A DNA stretch of 64,000 nt from Kitasatospora griseola (GTDB lineage Bacteria; Actinomycetota; Actinomycetes; Streptomycetales; Streptomycetaceae), in NCBI RefSeq assembly GCF_014648555.1, contig NZ_BMRI01000023.1, forward strand, positions 33,832 through 97,831, in the 5' to 3' direction. The notes beneath the pieces were generated by a model. The model was not told where the DNA came from. It worked only from the letters and a program-made list of their open reading frames with translations, and searched no databases. How positions within the stretch are numbered: position 1 is the stretch's first letter; every line of letters starts with the position of its first letter. This document shows positions 7,970 to 16,039 of this stretch, one piece after another. A program made the position numbers and the translations under genes.

Positions 7970-9190
7970 ATGCTCTTCACGGGTTCCGGGCGTCACCGCA
8001 AGCAGAGCCAGGCGGAGAAAGCCGCCGAGCGGGCCATCGCCGCGGCCGGCGTCGTCGGTGTCGGCATCGCACTGCCGCTGCTCGCCGCGACGAGTGCACA
8101 GGCCGCGCCCAGCGCGGTCTGGGACCGGGTCGCCGACTGCGAGAGCGGCGGCAACTGGAGTCTCGACTCGGGCGACGGCATGTACGGCGGTCTCCAGATC
8201 ACCGCCCAGCGCTGGGTCGACTACGGCGGCACCCAGTACGCCGAGCTGCCCAACGGCGCCACCCGCAGCCAGCAGATCGCGGTCGCCGAACGCATCCTGG
8301 CCACCGAGGGCCCGCAGCCGTGGGCCTCGTGCGCCGACTCGTCGGACCTGCGCGTGGCCAGCGCCCCCGGTGTGGTGGACAACAACGACTCGGCGGACGA
8401 GTCGGGTGCGCTGCGCGGTGCCCGCGGCGCGGCAGCTGCCAACACCGCCTCGGACGGCACCGTCGCCGCCCCGAACGCCGCCCCGGTCTTCTCCGGCCTG
8501 CCCGGCTACGACCCGGTGTCCCACGTGTACTGGTACCAGAAGAACGGCGGCTGGTTCTGGACCAGCCACCAGAGCCTGTACGAGCGCTACATGCAGCTGA
8601 CGCACCCGCAGCCGCCGACCGCTGCACCGTCCCCGACCACCACCCCGGACGCGCAGACCCCGACCGCTCCGGCCACCCCGGCCGTCCCGGCACCGCCGAC
8701 CGACCCGAGCACCACCCCGAGCCCGAACCCCACCACGCCCTCCGACGGCCAGAACGGCAACGGAAGCGGGAACGGGAACGGGAACGGGAACGGGAACGGG
8801 AACGGTACAGAGAACGGCAACAGCAACAACGGCGCAGGCAACGGCCAGGGCCAGGGCGAGCCCGGAGGCGGAAGCGGAACCGGCGGCACCCAGTCGCCCG
8901 CACCGACCACCTCGCCGACCGCCCCGAACACCGACCCGAGCCAGGCGGCCGGCACGCTGCAGCCGAGCACGTCCACGCCGCCCACCAGCAGCCCGTCGGC
9001 CACCGACGCCCCGGCGGCCGGCACCCCGGCCGCCCAGCCGTACACCGTCGGCCCGGGTGACACGCTGGCGAAGATCGCCCGCACCCACGAGCTGGACGGC
9101 GGCTGGACCGAGCTCTACAACGCCAACAAGCAGGTGCTGGGCGAGAACCCGGACCTGATCCAGCCGGGCCAGGTGCTGAACCTGGGCTGA
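7970..9190 (+). CDS. rpfA: Resuscitation-promoting factor-like transglycosylase with LysM domain
   Basis: A secreted 406-residue peptidoglycan hydrolase that helps spore germination and growth resumption. Order of parts: signal region with IALPLLAATSAQAA, then the Rpf lysozyme-like domain (about 45-125), which starts VWDRVADCESGGNW; the catalytic Glu is in CESGG. A Trp-rich segment (YWYQKNGGWFW) and a long Pro/Thr and Gly/Asn linker follow. The linker contains a GN dipeptide run coded by a perfect hexanucleotide repeat. A C-terminal LysM (YTVGPGDTLAKIAR to GQVLNLG) binds peptidoglycan. The start at 7970 is fixed by GGAGAGGA; the open frame upstream to 7868 lies inside the riboswitch. Confidence 0.95.
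   Translation: MLFTGSGRHRKQSQAEKAAERAIAAAGVVGVGIALPLLAATSAQAAPSAVWDRVADCESGGNWSLDSGDGMYGGLQITAQRWVDYGGTQYAELPNGATRSQQIAVAERILATEGPQPWASCADSSDLRVASAPGVVDNNDSADESGALRGARGAAAANTASDGTVAAPNAAPVFSGLPGYDPVSHVYWYQKNGGWFWTSHQSLYERYMQLTHPQPPTAAPSPTTTPDAQTPTAPATPAVPAPPTDPSTTPSPNPTTPSDGQNGNGSGNGNGNGNGNGNGTENGNSNNGAGNGQGQGEPGGGSGTGGTQSPAPTTSPTAPNTDPSQAAGTLQPSTSTPPTSSPSATDAPAAGTPAAQPYTVGPGDTLAKIARTHELDGGWTELYNANKQVLGENPDLIQPGQVLNLG
8768..8803 (+). repeat. Hexanucleotide microsatellite (GGGAAC)6 inside rpfA
   Basis: Six perfect tandem copies code for alternating Gly and Asn in the linker between the Rpf and LysM domains. Slippage would lengthen or shorten the linker by two residues without breaking the frame. 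Confidence 0.9.
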
Positions 9191-9200
9191 GGACTGCCCG

Positions 9201-9235
9201 GCCGGGCCGCCGTCGCTTCGGGGCGGCGGCCCGGC
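9201..9235. terminator. Intrinsic terminator after rpfA
   Basis: A perfect 12-bp stem (9201-9212 with 9224-9235) around an 11-base loop, 10 bases after the rpfA stop. It lies between convergent genes and may act both ways. Confidence 0.85.
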
Positions 9236-9322
9236 CCGGCCCGGTGCAGGCCGCCGCAGTGCTCCCCCGACGGAATCCCCGGCGAGGCCGTCGCCCCGTC
9301 CCCGGTGCTCTCCCACTCCCGC

Positions 9323-10249
9323 TCAGGCGATCACTCCGGCGGCGCGCAGCAGCCAGCGGTTGGCGGCGCCGACCAGTCCGGCGCGGTCCAGAACCCCGAT
9401 CACCTTCCGGGCCATCTCGATCTTGGTGCTGCGCCAATGAGGGTTGACCTGGGCAGCGGCCTTGCCGACCTTCGGGTCGAGGCCGACCGCGGCGTAGACC
9501 CGGGGGTGGATCAGCGCGGTGGTGGCGAAGTAGATGACCACTCCGAGGAACAGCTGCTCCCATCGGCGCTGCAGGAACCCAAGCCGCTTGCGGACGAGTT
9601 CCTCGCGGGCGTAGCTGATGTGTCGGGCCTCCTCGATGACGTGGATCCGGGAGACCTGCCGGGTGAGCGGCTGGAGCGTGTCGTCGTTCATCATTTCGCG
9701 CTGGAACGCGTCCAGGATCTCTTCGACGTACATGGTGCCGCCGAAGGTCTGGCTGTGGGTGGAGATCGCCTTGAACAGCCGGCCGAGGTTGTGGGCGACG
9801 AATCCGGCGCCGTACGCGGGGGCGCCCATCTTTTCGATCATGCGGGCGAACATGATCGAGTGCCGGCATTCGTCGGCGATCTCGGTGAGCGCGTACTGGA
9901 CGTGGTTGCTGGTGGGGTCCCGGTCGAAGGCGTGCCGCAGCAGCATCTGCATGAGGATCTCCTCGAACCAGATGCCGACGCTGGCGATCGAGGCGACCTC
10001 GTGCTTGGAGAGTTCGATGCGCTCGCCCTCGGTCATCCGCTCCCACAGGTCGGTGCCGTAGAGGGAGAGGTGGCGGGGCGGGCAGTAGTAGGCGCCGGGG
10101 ACGGGGTCGGCGTCCCAGTCGACGTCCTTGAGCGGGTTGAACGAGAGCTTCGCGGAGGAGGCGAGCAGGCGTTCGGCGGTGCGTTCCCGGTCCGGGGCGG
10201 TGCGCTCGCGGTCGGGGGCGCCGGGGGTGACGGCGGGCTGGGGCGGCAT
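9323..10249 (-). CDS. AurF-like diiron oxygenase
   Basis: The 308-residue protein belongs to the AurF (PF11583) family of non-haem diiron enzymes; the founding member oxidises p-aminobenzoate to p-nitrobenzoate. Iron-ligand motifs on helices are visible: WFEEILMQ, EIADECRHS, VEEILD and IEEARHISYA, giving the Glu/His set of a ferritin-like four-helix bundle. It is a single gene with no secondary-metabolite cluster around it, so it may act on a cell lipid or small molecule rather than in antibiotic synthesis. The N-terminus carries a duplicated PDRERTA element. A sigma-70-like promoter lies upstream. Confidence 0.88.
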   Translation of the reverse strand: MPPQPAVTPGAPDRERTAPDRERTAERLLASSAKLSFNPLKDVDWDADPVPGAYYCPPRHLSLYGTDLWERMTEGERIELSKHEVASIASVGIWFEEILMQMLLRHAFDRDPTSNHVQYALTEIADECRHSIMFARMIEKMGAPAYGAGFVAHNLGRLFKAISTHSQTFGGTMYVEEILDAFQREMMNDDTLQPLTRQVSRIHVIEEARHISYAREELVRKRLGFLQRRWEQLFLGVVIYFATTALIHPRVYAAVGLDPKVGKAAAQVNPHWRSTKIEMARKVIGVLDRAGLVGAANRWLLRAAGVIA

Positions 10250-10303
10250 GCCGGCTCCTTCGCGGTGGGGCGGAGTCGAGGGTGGGATGGTGCCACTGCC
10301 GCG

Positions 10304-10332
10304 AAGGTAGAAGTTATTAGACTATCCGTCAA
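10304..10332 (-). promoter_or_regulatory. Promoter of the AurF-like oxygenase gene
   Basis: On the minus strand TTGACG (10332-10327) and TACCTT (10309-10304) are separated by exactly 17 bases, a near-consensus vegetative promoter. The spacer is AT-rich and contains GTCTAATAAC, a possible site for a regulator. Confidence 0.7.
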
Positions 10333-10376
10333 TACACCGCGCACAAGGAAGCCCAGACCGTCGACCCGAGGGTCGG

Positions 10377-11324
10377 TCAGCCCCGCCAGCCGAGCGGATC
10401 CGCCCATGCCGCCAGCACCCGTCCGCTGACGAAGCGCCGCGGTGTGCCGTCCACGGGGTCGGTGAACTCCAGCGAGCGTGCCAGCAGTTGGAGCGGGCGC
10501 CGGTAGTCCTCCGAGTCCCGTTCGGGCAGCAGCGCGGGGTAGATCGGGTCGCCGAGGATCGGCAGGCCCAGCCCGTTCATGTGCACCCGCAGCTGGTGGG
10601 TCCGGCCGGTGCGCGGGGCGAGCCGGTAGCGGCCGAGGCCGTCGCGGGCCTCCAGCAGCTCGACCCGGCTCTCCGCATTGGGCTCGCCCGGGACTTCGTA
10701 GGCGTCCAGTCGGCCGTGGTCCTTGACCAGCCGGTTGCGCACCGTGGTCGGCAGGGTCACCGCCGGATCGTGTGCGGCTATCGCCTCGTACGTCTTGACG
10801 GCCTCCCGCCGTTCGAACAGTCCCTGGTACGCGCCCCGGCGGGCGGGTTCGGCGACGAACAGCACCACGCCCGCGGTGAGGCGATCGAGGCGGTGCGCGG
10901 GGCTGAGCCGGGGCAGGTCGAGGTCGCGGCGCAGCCTGGCGAGCGCGGTCTCGGTGGCGTGGCGGCCGCGCGGTGTGGTGGCCAGGTAGTGCGGCTTGTC
11001 GGCGACCACGATCCGCTCGTCGCGGTACAGCACCTCCACCGGGAACGGCACCACAGGTTCGGGCGGACCGGGCTCCCGGTGGAACCAGACGTGGCCCCCG
11101 GGCCGGTAGGGCTCGTCGGCGGTGACCGGTCCGTCGGGTCCGACGAATTCTCCGGCGTCGAGCATCACCGCGATCCGCCCGGGGCCCGCGGCGGTGCCGT
11201 AGCGCTCCTCCAGGTAGGCCCGGACGGTCGGCCACGCTCCGTCGAGCGGCAGGCGTACGTGGACGGGGTCGATGCCGTCGCGCTGGGGCAGCGGGCTCAC
11301 GGGGGCGGGGGGCCTACGCGCCAT
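10377..11324 (-). CDS. RluA-family pseudouridine synthase
   Basis: A 315-residue cytosolic RNA-modification enzyme that isomerises uridine to pseudouridine in rRNA or tRNA. The catalytic motif HRLDRLTAG with the essential Asp is near residue 145. Other family motifs are VVADKPHYLAT, GRTHQLRVHM and LGDPIYP. The N-terminal ~85 residues are a variable region without a clear S4 domain. The ATG at 11324 (MARRPP) was chosen because the frame above it has no similarity to the family. It is transcribed away from the large PAS/SpoIIE gene. Confidence 0.93.
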   Translation of the reverse strand: MARRPPAPVSPLPQRDGIDPVHVRLPLDGAWPTVRAYLEERYGTAAGPGRIAVMLDAGEFVGPDGPVTADEPYRPGGHVWFHREPGPPEPVVPFPVEVLYRDERIVVADKPHYLATTPRGRHATETALARLRRDLDLPRLSPAHRLDRLTAGVVLFVAEPARRGAYQGLFERREAVKTYEAIAAHDPAVTLPTTVRNRLVKDHGRLDAYEVPGEPNAESRVELLEARDGLGRYRLAPRTGRTHQLRVHMNGLGLPILGDPIYPALLPERDSEDYRRPLQLLARSLEFTDPVDGTPRRFVSGRVLAAWADPLGWRG

Positions 11325-11459
11325 CGGGCGCCGTCCGGGGGTCGGTCCGACGGGTGCACATCCGACCCACGATAGCGGGCGCACACCCGTCTGGGCGCGG
11401 GCGGCCCGGCGTGCGACGATGGCAGGGCGGTACCCGCCCCCGGAACGGCAGGTGGCCAG

Positions 11460-14400
11460 ATGGACACCGACAAGCAGGGCAATCAGCGGACCCGCCCCAC
11501 CTCTCCCTTCGCGGAGGGCGGTGCGCAACTGCCGGACGGCCTGCTGGCCATCCCGGTGGCGACGGCGCTGGTCGCGGCCGACGGCCGGATCCTGCACTGG
11601 AGTCCGGACGCGGAGACGCTGCTCGGTTTTCCCGCCGAGCAGGCGGTGGGCGCGCGCGCCGCGGACCTGCTGGTGGGGGCGGACCGGCGCCCGGAGGTGC
11701 TGGAGCTGTTCTCCCGGATCCTCAGCGGGAAACCGTTCTCGGGGGTCTTTCCGGTCCGACACCAGGACGGGCATCTGGTGCGGCTGGAGTTCCGGACCTA
11801 TCCGATCGCCGGCCCGGACGGTGCCCCGATGGTGCTGGCGGTGGCCTCCGACGTCAGTTCGGTGCGCAGGCTGGCCTCCGACCTGGCCATTCTGGACGGT
11901 TTCTTCACCCAGTCCCCCGTCGGCATGGCGGTGTTCGACACCGACTTGCGGTTCGTCCGGTTGAACGACGCGCTGGCCCGGTTCAACGGGGTGCCGCGCC
12001 GGCAGAGCATCAGGCGGCGGCTGACCGAGGTGCTGCCGAGCATCGACGGGCAGCAGGTCGAGGCGATGATGGCCCGGGTGCTGGCCAACGGCGAGTCGGT
12101 GCTGGACGCCCGCACGCACGGCTTTACGCCGGCCGACCCGGATCGCGAGCACGCCTGGTCGGTGGCGTGTTTCCGGCTGGACCAGCCGGACGGCAAGGTG
12201 CTCGGCGTCTGCGTGACGGTCGTGGACATCACCGACCGCTTCGAGGCGGAGATCGCCGCCGAGGCCGCCCAGCAGCGGCTGGCGCTGCTGAACGACGCGT
12301 CCGCCCGGATCGGCACCACCCTGGACCTGGCCACCACCGCCCGTGAGCTGGCCGAGACGGCGACGCCGCGGCTGGCCGACACCGTGGTGGTGGAGGTGCT
12401 GGAGTCCTTGATCCGCGGCGAGGCCGTCGGACTGCCGGACCGGTCCGACGGGTCGGCGGTGCTGCGCCGGCTGGCGTTCCACACCGTGCCCGGCAGTGGG
12501 ATGTGGTCGATCGGCCCGGTCGGCGTGGTCGGTGCGGTCGGTGCGGTGCAGCGCTATCACCCGGGCAGCCCGTTCGCGTGGGCACTGGCCCACCGTCGGT
12601 CGGTGCTGGTGCCGGACACCGACGACCCGGCCATGAAGTGGTTCGCCGACGATCCGACACGCACTGCCGCGATCCGGGAGCAGGGGGTGCGGTCGTTCAT
12701 GGTGGTGCCGCTGATCGCTCGCGGTTCAGCGATCGGCACCGCGACGTTCCTGCGTTCGCACAGCGCGCCCCGGTACGACGAGTCGGACGTGGCGCTGGCG
12801 GCCGAGCTGTCCGGGCGGGCCGCGGTGTCGATCGACAACGCGCTGCTGTACACCCGGGAGCGGGACGCCGCCGAGCAGCGCCAGCGCGCGCTGGAGGCTG
12901 CCGAGACCGCCCAGCAGCGGCTGGCCCTGCTGAACGAGGCGTCCACCCGGATCGGCACCACGCTCGACCTGCATCTCACCGCACAGGAGCTGGTGGACGT
13001 GGTGATCCCCCGGTTCGCGGACTTCGTCACGGTCGACATCCGCGAAGCGGTGATGGCGGACGAGGACCCGGAGCCGGTGCCCGAATCGGGTTCGGTGCTG
13101 CTGCGGGCGGTGGCGGTCGGCGAGCGCGCCGACGACGGCGAGGGCGGCCGCGCCAAGTTGGTGGGCGCGGCGGACGAGATCGGCGAGGCCTCGCATTCCG
13201 CGCACCTGTACGCGCACGCGATGCGCACCGGCCGGTCGGTGCTGGTCCCGCACGTGGACGAGTTCGCGCTGCGGCGGATCGTCACCTATCCGGAGCGGGT
13301 CCAGCCCAGTCTGGACGCGGGCCTGCACTCGTACCTGATGGTTCCGCTGCTGGCGCGCGGGCAGGTGCTGGGCGGGGTGGAGTTCGCGCGGATGGCCAAT
13401 CCGGAGGCGTTCACGGCGGCAGACCTGGCGCTCGGCGAGGAGCTGGCGGCCCGGGCGGCGGTGTGCATCGACAACGCCCGGTTGTACCGGCGCGAGCGGG
13501 ACACCGCGCTGACCCTGCAGCGCAGCCTGCTGCCGCAGGACGTGCATCGCACGCCGGGGTTGGAGATCGCGCACCGCTATCTGCCCTCGACGGTGGGCGA
13601 CGAGATCGGCGGCGACTGGTTCGACGTGGTGCCGTTGACCGGCGGCCGGGTGGCGCTGATCGTCGGCGACGTGATGGGCCACGGCATCCGGGCCGCCGCG
13701 ACCATGGGCCAGCTGCGGACGGTGGCACGCACGCTGGTGACGCTGGACCTGGATCCGGCGCGGGTGCTGCGCCGGCTGGACGATGCGACGGCGCAGCTCG
13801 GCGAGGGCCAGTTCGCGACGTGCGTGTGCGCGGTGTTCGACCCGGTGGACGAGGAGTGCATCCTGGCGTCGGCGGGGCATCTGCCGCCGGTGGTGTCCGA
13901 GCACGACGGGCAGGCGCGGCTGGTGCAGCCGCCGCCGGGGGCGCCGTTGGGCGTGGGCGGGGTGCCGTTCGAGTCGATCCGGTTCCCGCTGCGCGAGGAC
14001 GGGCTGCTGGTGCTGTACACGGACGGGTTGGTGGAGCGGCGCGGCCAGGACCTGGACGAGGGCCTGGAGTTGCTGCGCGAGACGGTGACGCACCGTCAGG
14101 GCACGCTGGAGCGGGGCTGCGACGTGGTGCTGGACGCACTCGGGGCGACGATGGGCCAGGACGACGTGGCGGTGATCATGGCGCACGCGGGCCCGGTCGG
14201 CGATGACCGGTTGGCGACGCTGCCGCTGTCCGGCGACCCGGCGCTGCTGCGGCACGCCCGGGACTTCACCCGGCGGACGCTGACGGGCTGGGGCCTGACC
14301 TCGCTGGTGGAGCCGGTGGTGCTGCTGACCGGGGAACTGCTGACCAACGCCCTGATGCACGCCGGTTCACCGCTGCAGCTGCGGGTGTTCCGGGGGACGC

Positions 14401-14579
14401 TGCTGACGGTGGAGGTGTCGGACGCGGACAGCCGGGAGCCGCGGCTGCGGCCGTCGACTCCGCATGACGAGGGCGGCCGGGGCATGCAGCTGATCAACGA
14501 GTTGGCGCACCGCTGGGGCAGCCGGGCGACCCGGGACGGCAAGGTGGTCTGGTTCGAGATGGAACTCCCAGCCCGCTGA
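11460..14579 (+). CDS. Multidomain PAS-PAS-GAF-GAF-SpoIIE phosphatase with HATPase domain
   Basis: A 1039-residue soluble signalling protein. Order: PAS (about 25-130), PAS (about 145-260), GAF (about 275-470), GAF (about 487-685), PP2C-type SpoIIE phosphatase (about 690-895), and an RsbW-like ATP-binding domain (about 910-1035). Metal-binding Asp motifs GGDWFD, GDVMGHG, YTDGLVE and QDDVAV are intact. The kinase-like domain keeps ELLTNALMHAG (N box) and GGRGMQLI (G2). Both GAF modules are preceded by nearly the same sequence, QRLALLNDAS and QRLALLNEAS, showing an internal duplication. Such proteins dephosphorylate anti-anti-sigma factors; the partner is not encoded nearby. Confidence 0.94.
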   Translation: MDTDKQGNQRTRPTSPFAEGGAQLPDGLLAIPVATALVAADGRILHWSPDAETLLGFPAEQAVGARAADLLVGADRRPEVLELFSRILSGKPFSGVFPVRHQDGHLVRLEFRTYPIAGPDGAPMVLAVASDVSSVRRLASDLAILDGFFTQSPVGMAVFDTDLRFVRLNDALARFNGVPRRQSIRRRLTEVLPSIDGQQVEAMMARVLANGESVLDARTHGFTPADPDREHAWSVACFRLDQPDGKVLGVCVTVVDITDRFEAEIAAEAAQQRLALLNDASARIGTTLDLATTARELAETATPRLADTVVVEVLESLIRGEAVGLPDRSDGSAVLRRLAFHTVPGSGMWSIGPVGVVGAVGAVQRYHPGSPFAWALAHRRSVLVPDTDDPAMKWFADDPTRTAAIREQGVRSFMVVPLIARGSAIGTATFLRSHSAPRYDESDVALAAELSGRAAVSIDNALLYTRERDAAEQRQRALEAAETAQQRLALLNEASTRIGTTLDLHLTAQELVDVVIPRFADFVTVDIREAVMADEDPEPVPESGSVLLRAVAVGERADDGEGGRAKLVGAADEIGEASHSAHLYAHAMRTGRSVLVPHVDEFALRRIVTYPERVQPSLDAGLHSYLMVPLLARGQVLGGVEFARMANPEAFTAADLALGEELAARAAVCIDNARLYRRERDTALTLQRSLLPQDVHRTPGLEIAHRYLPSTVGDEIGGDWFDVVPLTGGRVALIVGDVMGHGIRAAATMGQLRTVARTLVTLDLDPARVLRRLDDATAQLGEGQFATCVCAVFDPVDEECILASAGHLPPVVSEHDGQARLVQPPPGAPLGVGGVPFESIRFPLREDGLLVLYTDGLVERRGQDLDEGLELLRETVTHRQGTLERGCDVVLDALGATMGQDDVAVIMAHAGPVGDDRLATLPLSGDPALLRHARDFTRRTLTGWGLTSLVEPVVLLTGELLTNALMHAGSPLQLRVFRGTLLTVEVSDADSREPRLRPSTPHDEGGRGMQLINELAHRWGSRATRDGKVVWFEMELPAR

Positions 14580-14627
14580 TCCGATCGTCATACCGCAGCC
14601 CCTCAACTCCCGTACCCGACGCGCAAA

Positions 14628-14660
14628 TCGACAGTGCCGGGCCCAGGTAGGGCATCCGGC
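14628..14660. promoter_or_regulatory. Bipartite motif, copy 1
   Basis: TCGACAGTGCCG (14628-14639), an 11-base spacer, then GGCATCCGGC (14651-14660). The same two blocks with a 10-base spacer recur at 19178-19209. This copy lies 138 bases before the start of the heptad-repeat secreted protein. Whether it is a promoter, an operator or part of an RNA is open. Confidence 0.5.
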
Positions 14661-14710
14661 GGTACCTCGATCACCCGTCACGGCAGTCGCGTTGCCCCGG
14701 GCGGGTGACG

Positions 14711-14773
14711 ACACGACCGAAGGCGCGCGTCGCAGGTCGGACCTCCCCCAGGATCGGTCGCGATCGGTCGTGT
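14711..14773. repeat. Inverted and direct repeats before the heptad-repeat gene
   Basis: ACACGACCGA (14711-14720) is the exact reverse complement of TCGGTCGTGT (14764-14773). The right arm also overlaps a tandem GATCGGTCGC element (14752-14770). Located in the likely 5' leader of the gene at 14798, this could be an operator or an RNA stem. Confidence 0.45.
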
Positions 14774-14797
14774 TCGGCGCCAACCATGGAGGAATTG

Positions 14798-15166
14798 ATG
14801 CGTTCCAGCATTGCCAAGCTCACCACCGCCACCTTCCTCACCGGGCTCGCCCTGTTCGGCGCCGCGGGCACCGCAGCCGCGCACGAGCACGGGCACCACC
14901 ACGAGCACCCGCACGGGGCGATCGCCTTCGGCGGCGACTCGGTGGCGATCGACGGCGACGCAGTGGCGGTCGAAGGCGACGCCTGGGCCGTGCACGGCAA
15001 CGCGCTGGCCGTCGACGGCGACGCGGTCGCGCTGGACGGCAGCGCCGCCGCGCTCGGTGGCGACGCCTGGGCCACGGGCGGCGACGCGCTGGCTGTCGAG
15101 GGCGACGCCGGTTCCCGCGGCGGCAGCGCGCTCGCGATCGACGGGGACGCCTTCTCCGCGGAGTGA
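14798..15166 (+). CDS. Small secreted protein with His cluster and heptapeptide repeats
   Basis: 122 residues. A signal peptide (about 1-28, ending GTAAA) is followed by the histidine-rich HEHGHHHEHPHG. The rest (about 45-120) is close to eleven copies of a 7-residue repeat, xGDAxAV (for example DGDAVAV, EGDAWAV, HGNALAV). The spacing of small residues and hydrophobics resembles the heptad repeats of Hep_Hag/YadA head beta-rolls, so a left-handed beta-roll is likely. The DNA has a matching 21-bp period. The start at 14798 is set by GGAGGAA; an in-frame ATG at 14786 overlaps that SD. A metal-binding or surface role is inferred only from composition. Confidence 0.85.
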   Translation: MRSSIAKLTTATFLTGLALFGAAGTAAAHEHGHHHEHPHGAIAFGGDSVAIDGDAVAVEGDAWAVHGNALAVDGDAVALDGSAAALGGDAWATGGDALAVEGDAGSRGGSALAIDGDAFSAE

Positions 15167-15211
15167 ACCGTGCCGGTTCCGCCCCACCGGGACGGGCCGA
15201 CCAACGGCAGC

Positions 15212-15247
15212 ACGGCCGGGCGGTGTCCTCGCGACCCGCCCGGCCGT
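15212..15247. terminator. Bidirectional intrinsic terminator
   Basis: A perfect 12-bp stem (15212-15223 with 15236-15247) with a 12-base loop, placed between the convergent heptad-repeat gene and the SDR gene. Confidence 0.85.
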
Positions 15248-15267
15248 CCTGTTCGACCTGGCGACGG

Positions 15268-16035
15268 CTAGAGCGGGGTGACGTAGGCGCCGGAGATGCC
15301 GCCGTCCACCAGGAAGGTGCTGGCGGTCATGAAGGAGGAGTCGTCGCTGGCCAGGAAGGCGACCGCGGCGGCGATCTCCTCGGGTTCGGCGAACCGGCCG
15401 AGCGGGATGTGCACCAGCCGACGGGCGGCCCGTTCCGGGTCCTTGGCGAACAGTTCCTGCAGCAACGGGGTGTTGACCGGCCCGGGGCACAGGGCGTTGA
15501 CCCGGATCCCCTCCCGGGCGAACTCGACGCCCAGCTCGCGGCTCATCGACAGCACGCCGCCCTTGGAGGCGCTGTAGGAGATCTGCGAGGTCGCCGCGCC
15601 CATCACCGCCACGAAGGACGCGGTGTTGATGATCGAGCCCTTGCCCTGCCGTCGCATGTGCCCGATCGCGTACTTGCAGCACAGGTAGACGGAGGTCAGG
15701 TTGACGTCCTGGACTCGCTTCCACGCCTCCAGCCCGGTGACCAGGATCGAGTCGTCGTCGGGTGGCGAGATGCCGGCGTTGTTGAACGCCACGTCCAGGC
15801 TGCCGTAGTGCTCGACGGCGGTGTCGAACAGCGTACGGACCTGCTCCTCGTCGCTCACGTCGGTGCGGACGAACAGGCCGCCGACCTCGTTGGCGGCCTT
15901 GGCGCCGGTCTCCTCGTCGATATCGGCGCACACCACCTTCGCGCCCTCGGCGGCGAAGCGGCGCACGGTGGCCAGGCCGATGCCGCTGCCCGCGCCGGTG
16001 ACGACGGCCACCCGGCCGTCGAGTCGCTTGGTCAT
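15268..16035 (-). CDS. SDR-family NAD(P)-dependent oxidoreductase
   Basis: A 255-residue classical short-chain dehydrogenase. The nucleotide-binding motif is TGAGSGIG (about residues 14-21), followed by NNAGIS near 90. The catalytic Ser lies in NTASFVAV and the YSASKGG Tyr/Lys pair lies near 155-159. It is the last gene of a three-gene operon, only 4 bases after the aldehyde dehydrogenase stop; its SD (GGAGGAA) lies inside that gene. The operon resembles the glnA4 neighbourhood of streptomycetes used for ethanolamine breakdown via gamma-glutamyl intermediates. The exact substrate is inferred, not shown. Confidence 0.92.
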   Translation of the reverse strand: MTKRLDGRVAVVTGAGSGIGLATVRRFAAEGAKVVCADIDEETGAKAANEVGGLFVRTDVSDEEQVRTLFDTAVEHYGSLDVAFNNAGISPPDDDSILVTGLEAWKRVQDVNLTSVYLCCKYAIGHMRRQGKGSIINTASFVAVMGAATSQISYSASKGGVLSMSRELGVEFAREGIRVNALCPGPVNTPLLQELFAKDPERAARRLVHIPLGRFAEPEEIAAAVAFLASDDSSFMTASTFLVDGGISGAYVTPL

Positions 16036-16039
16036 GGGG

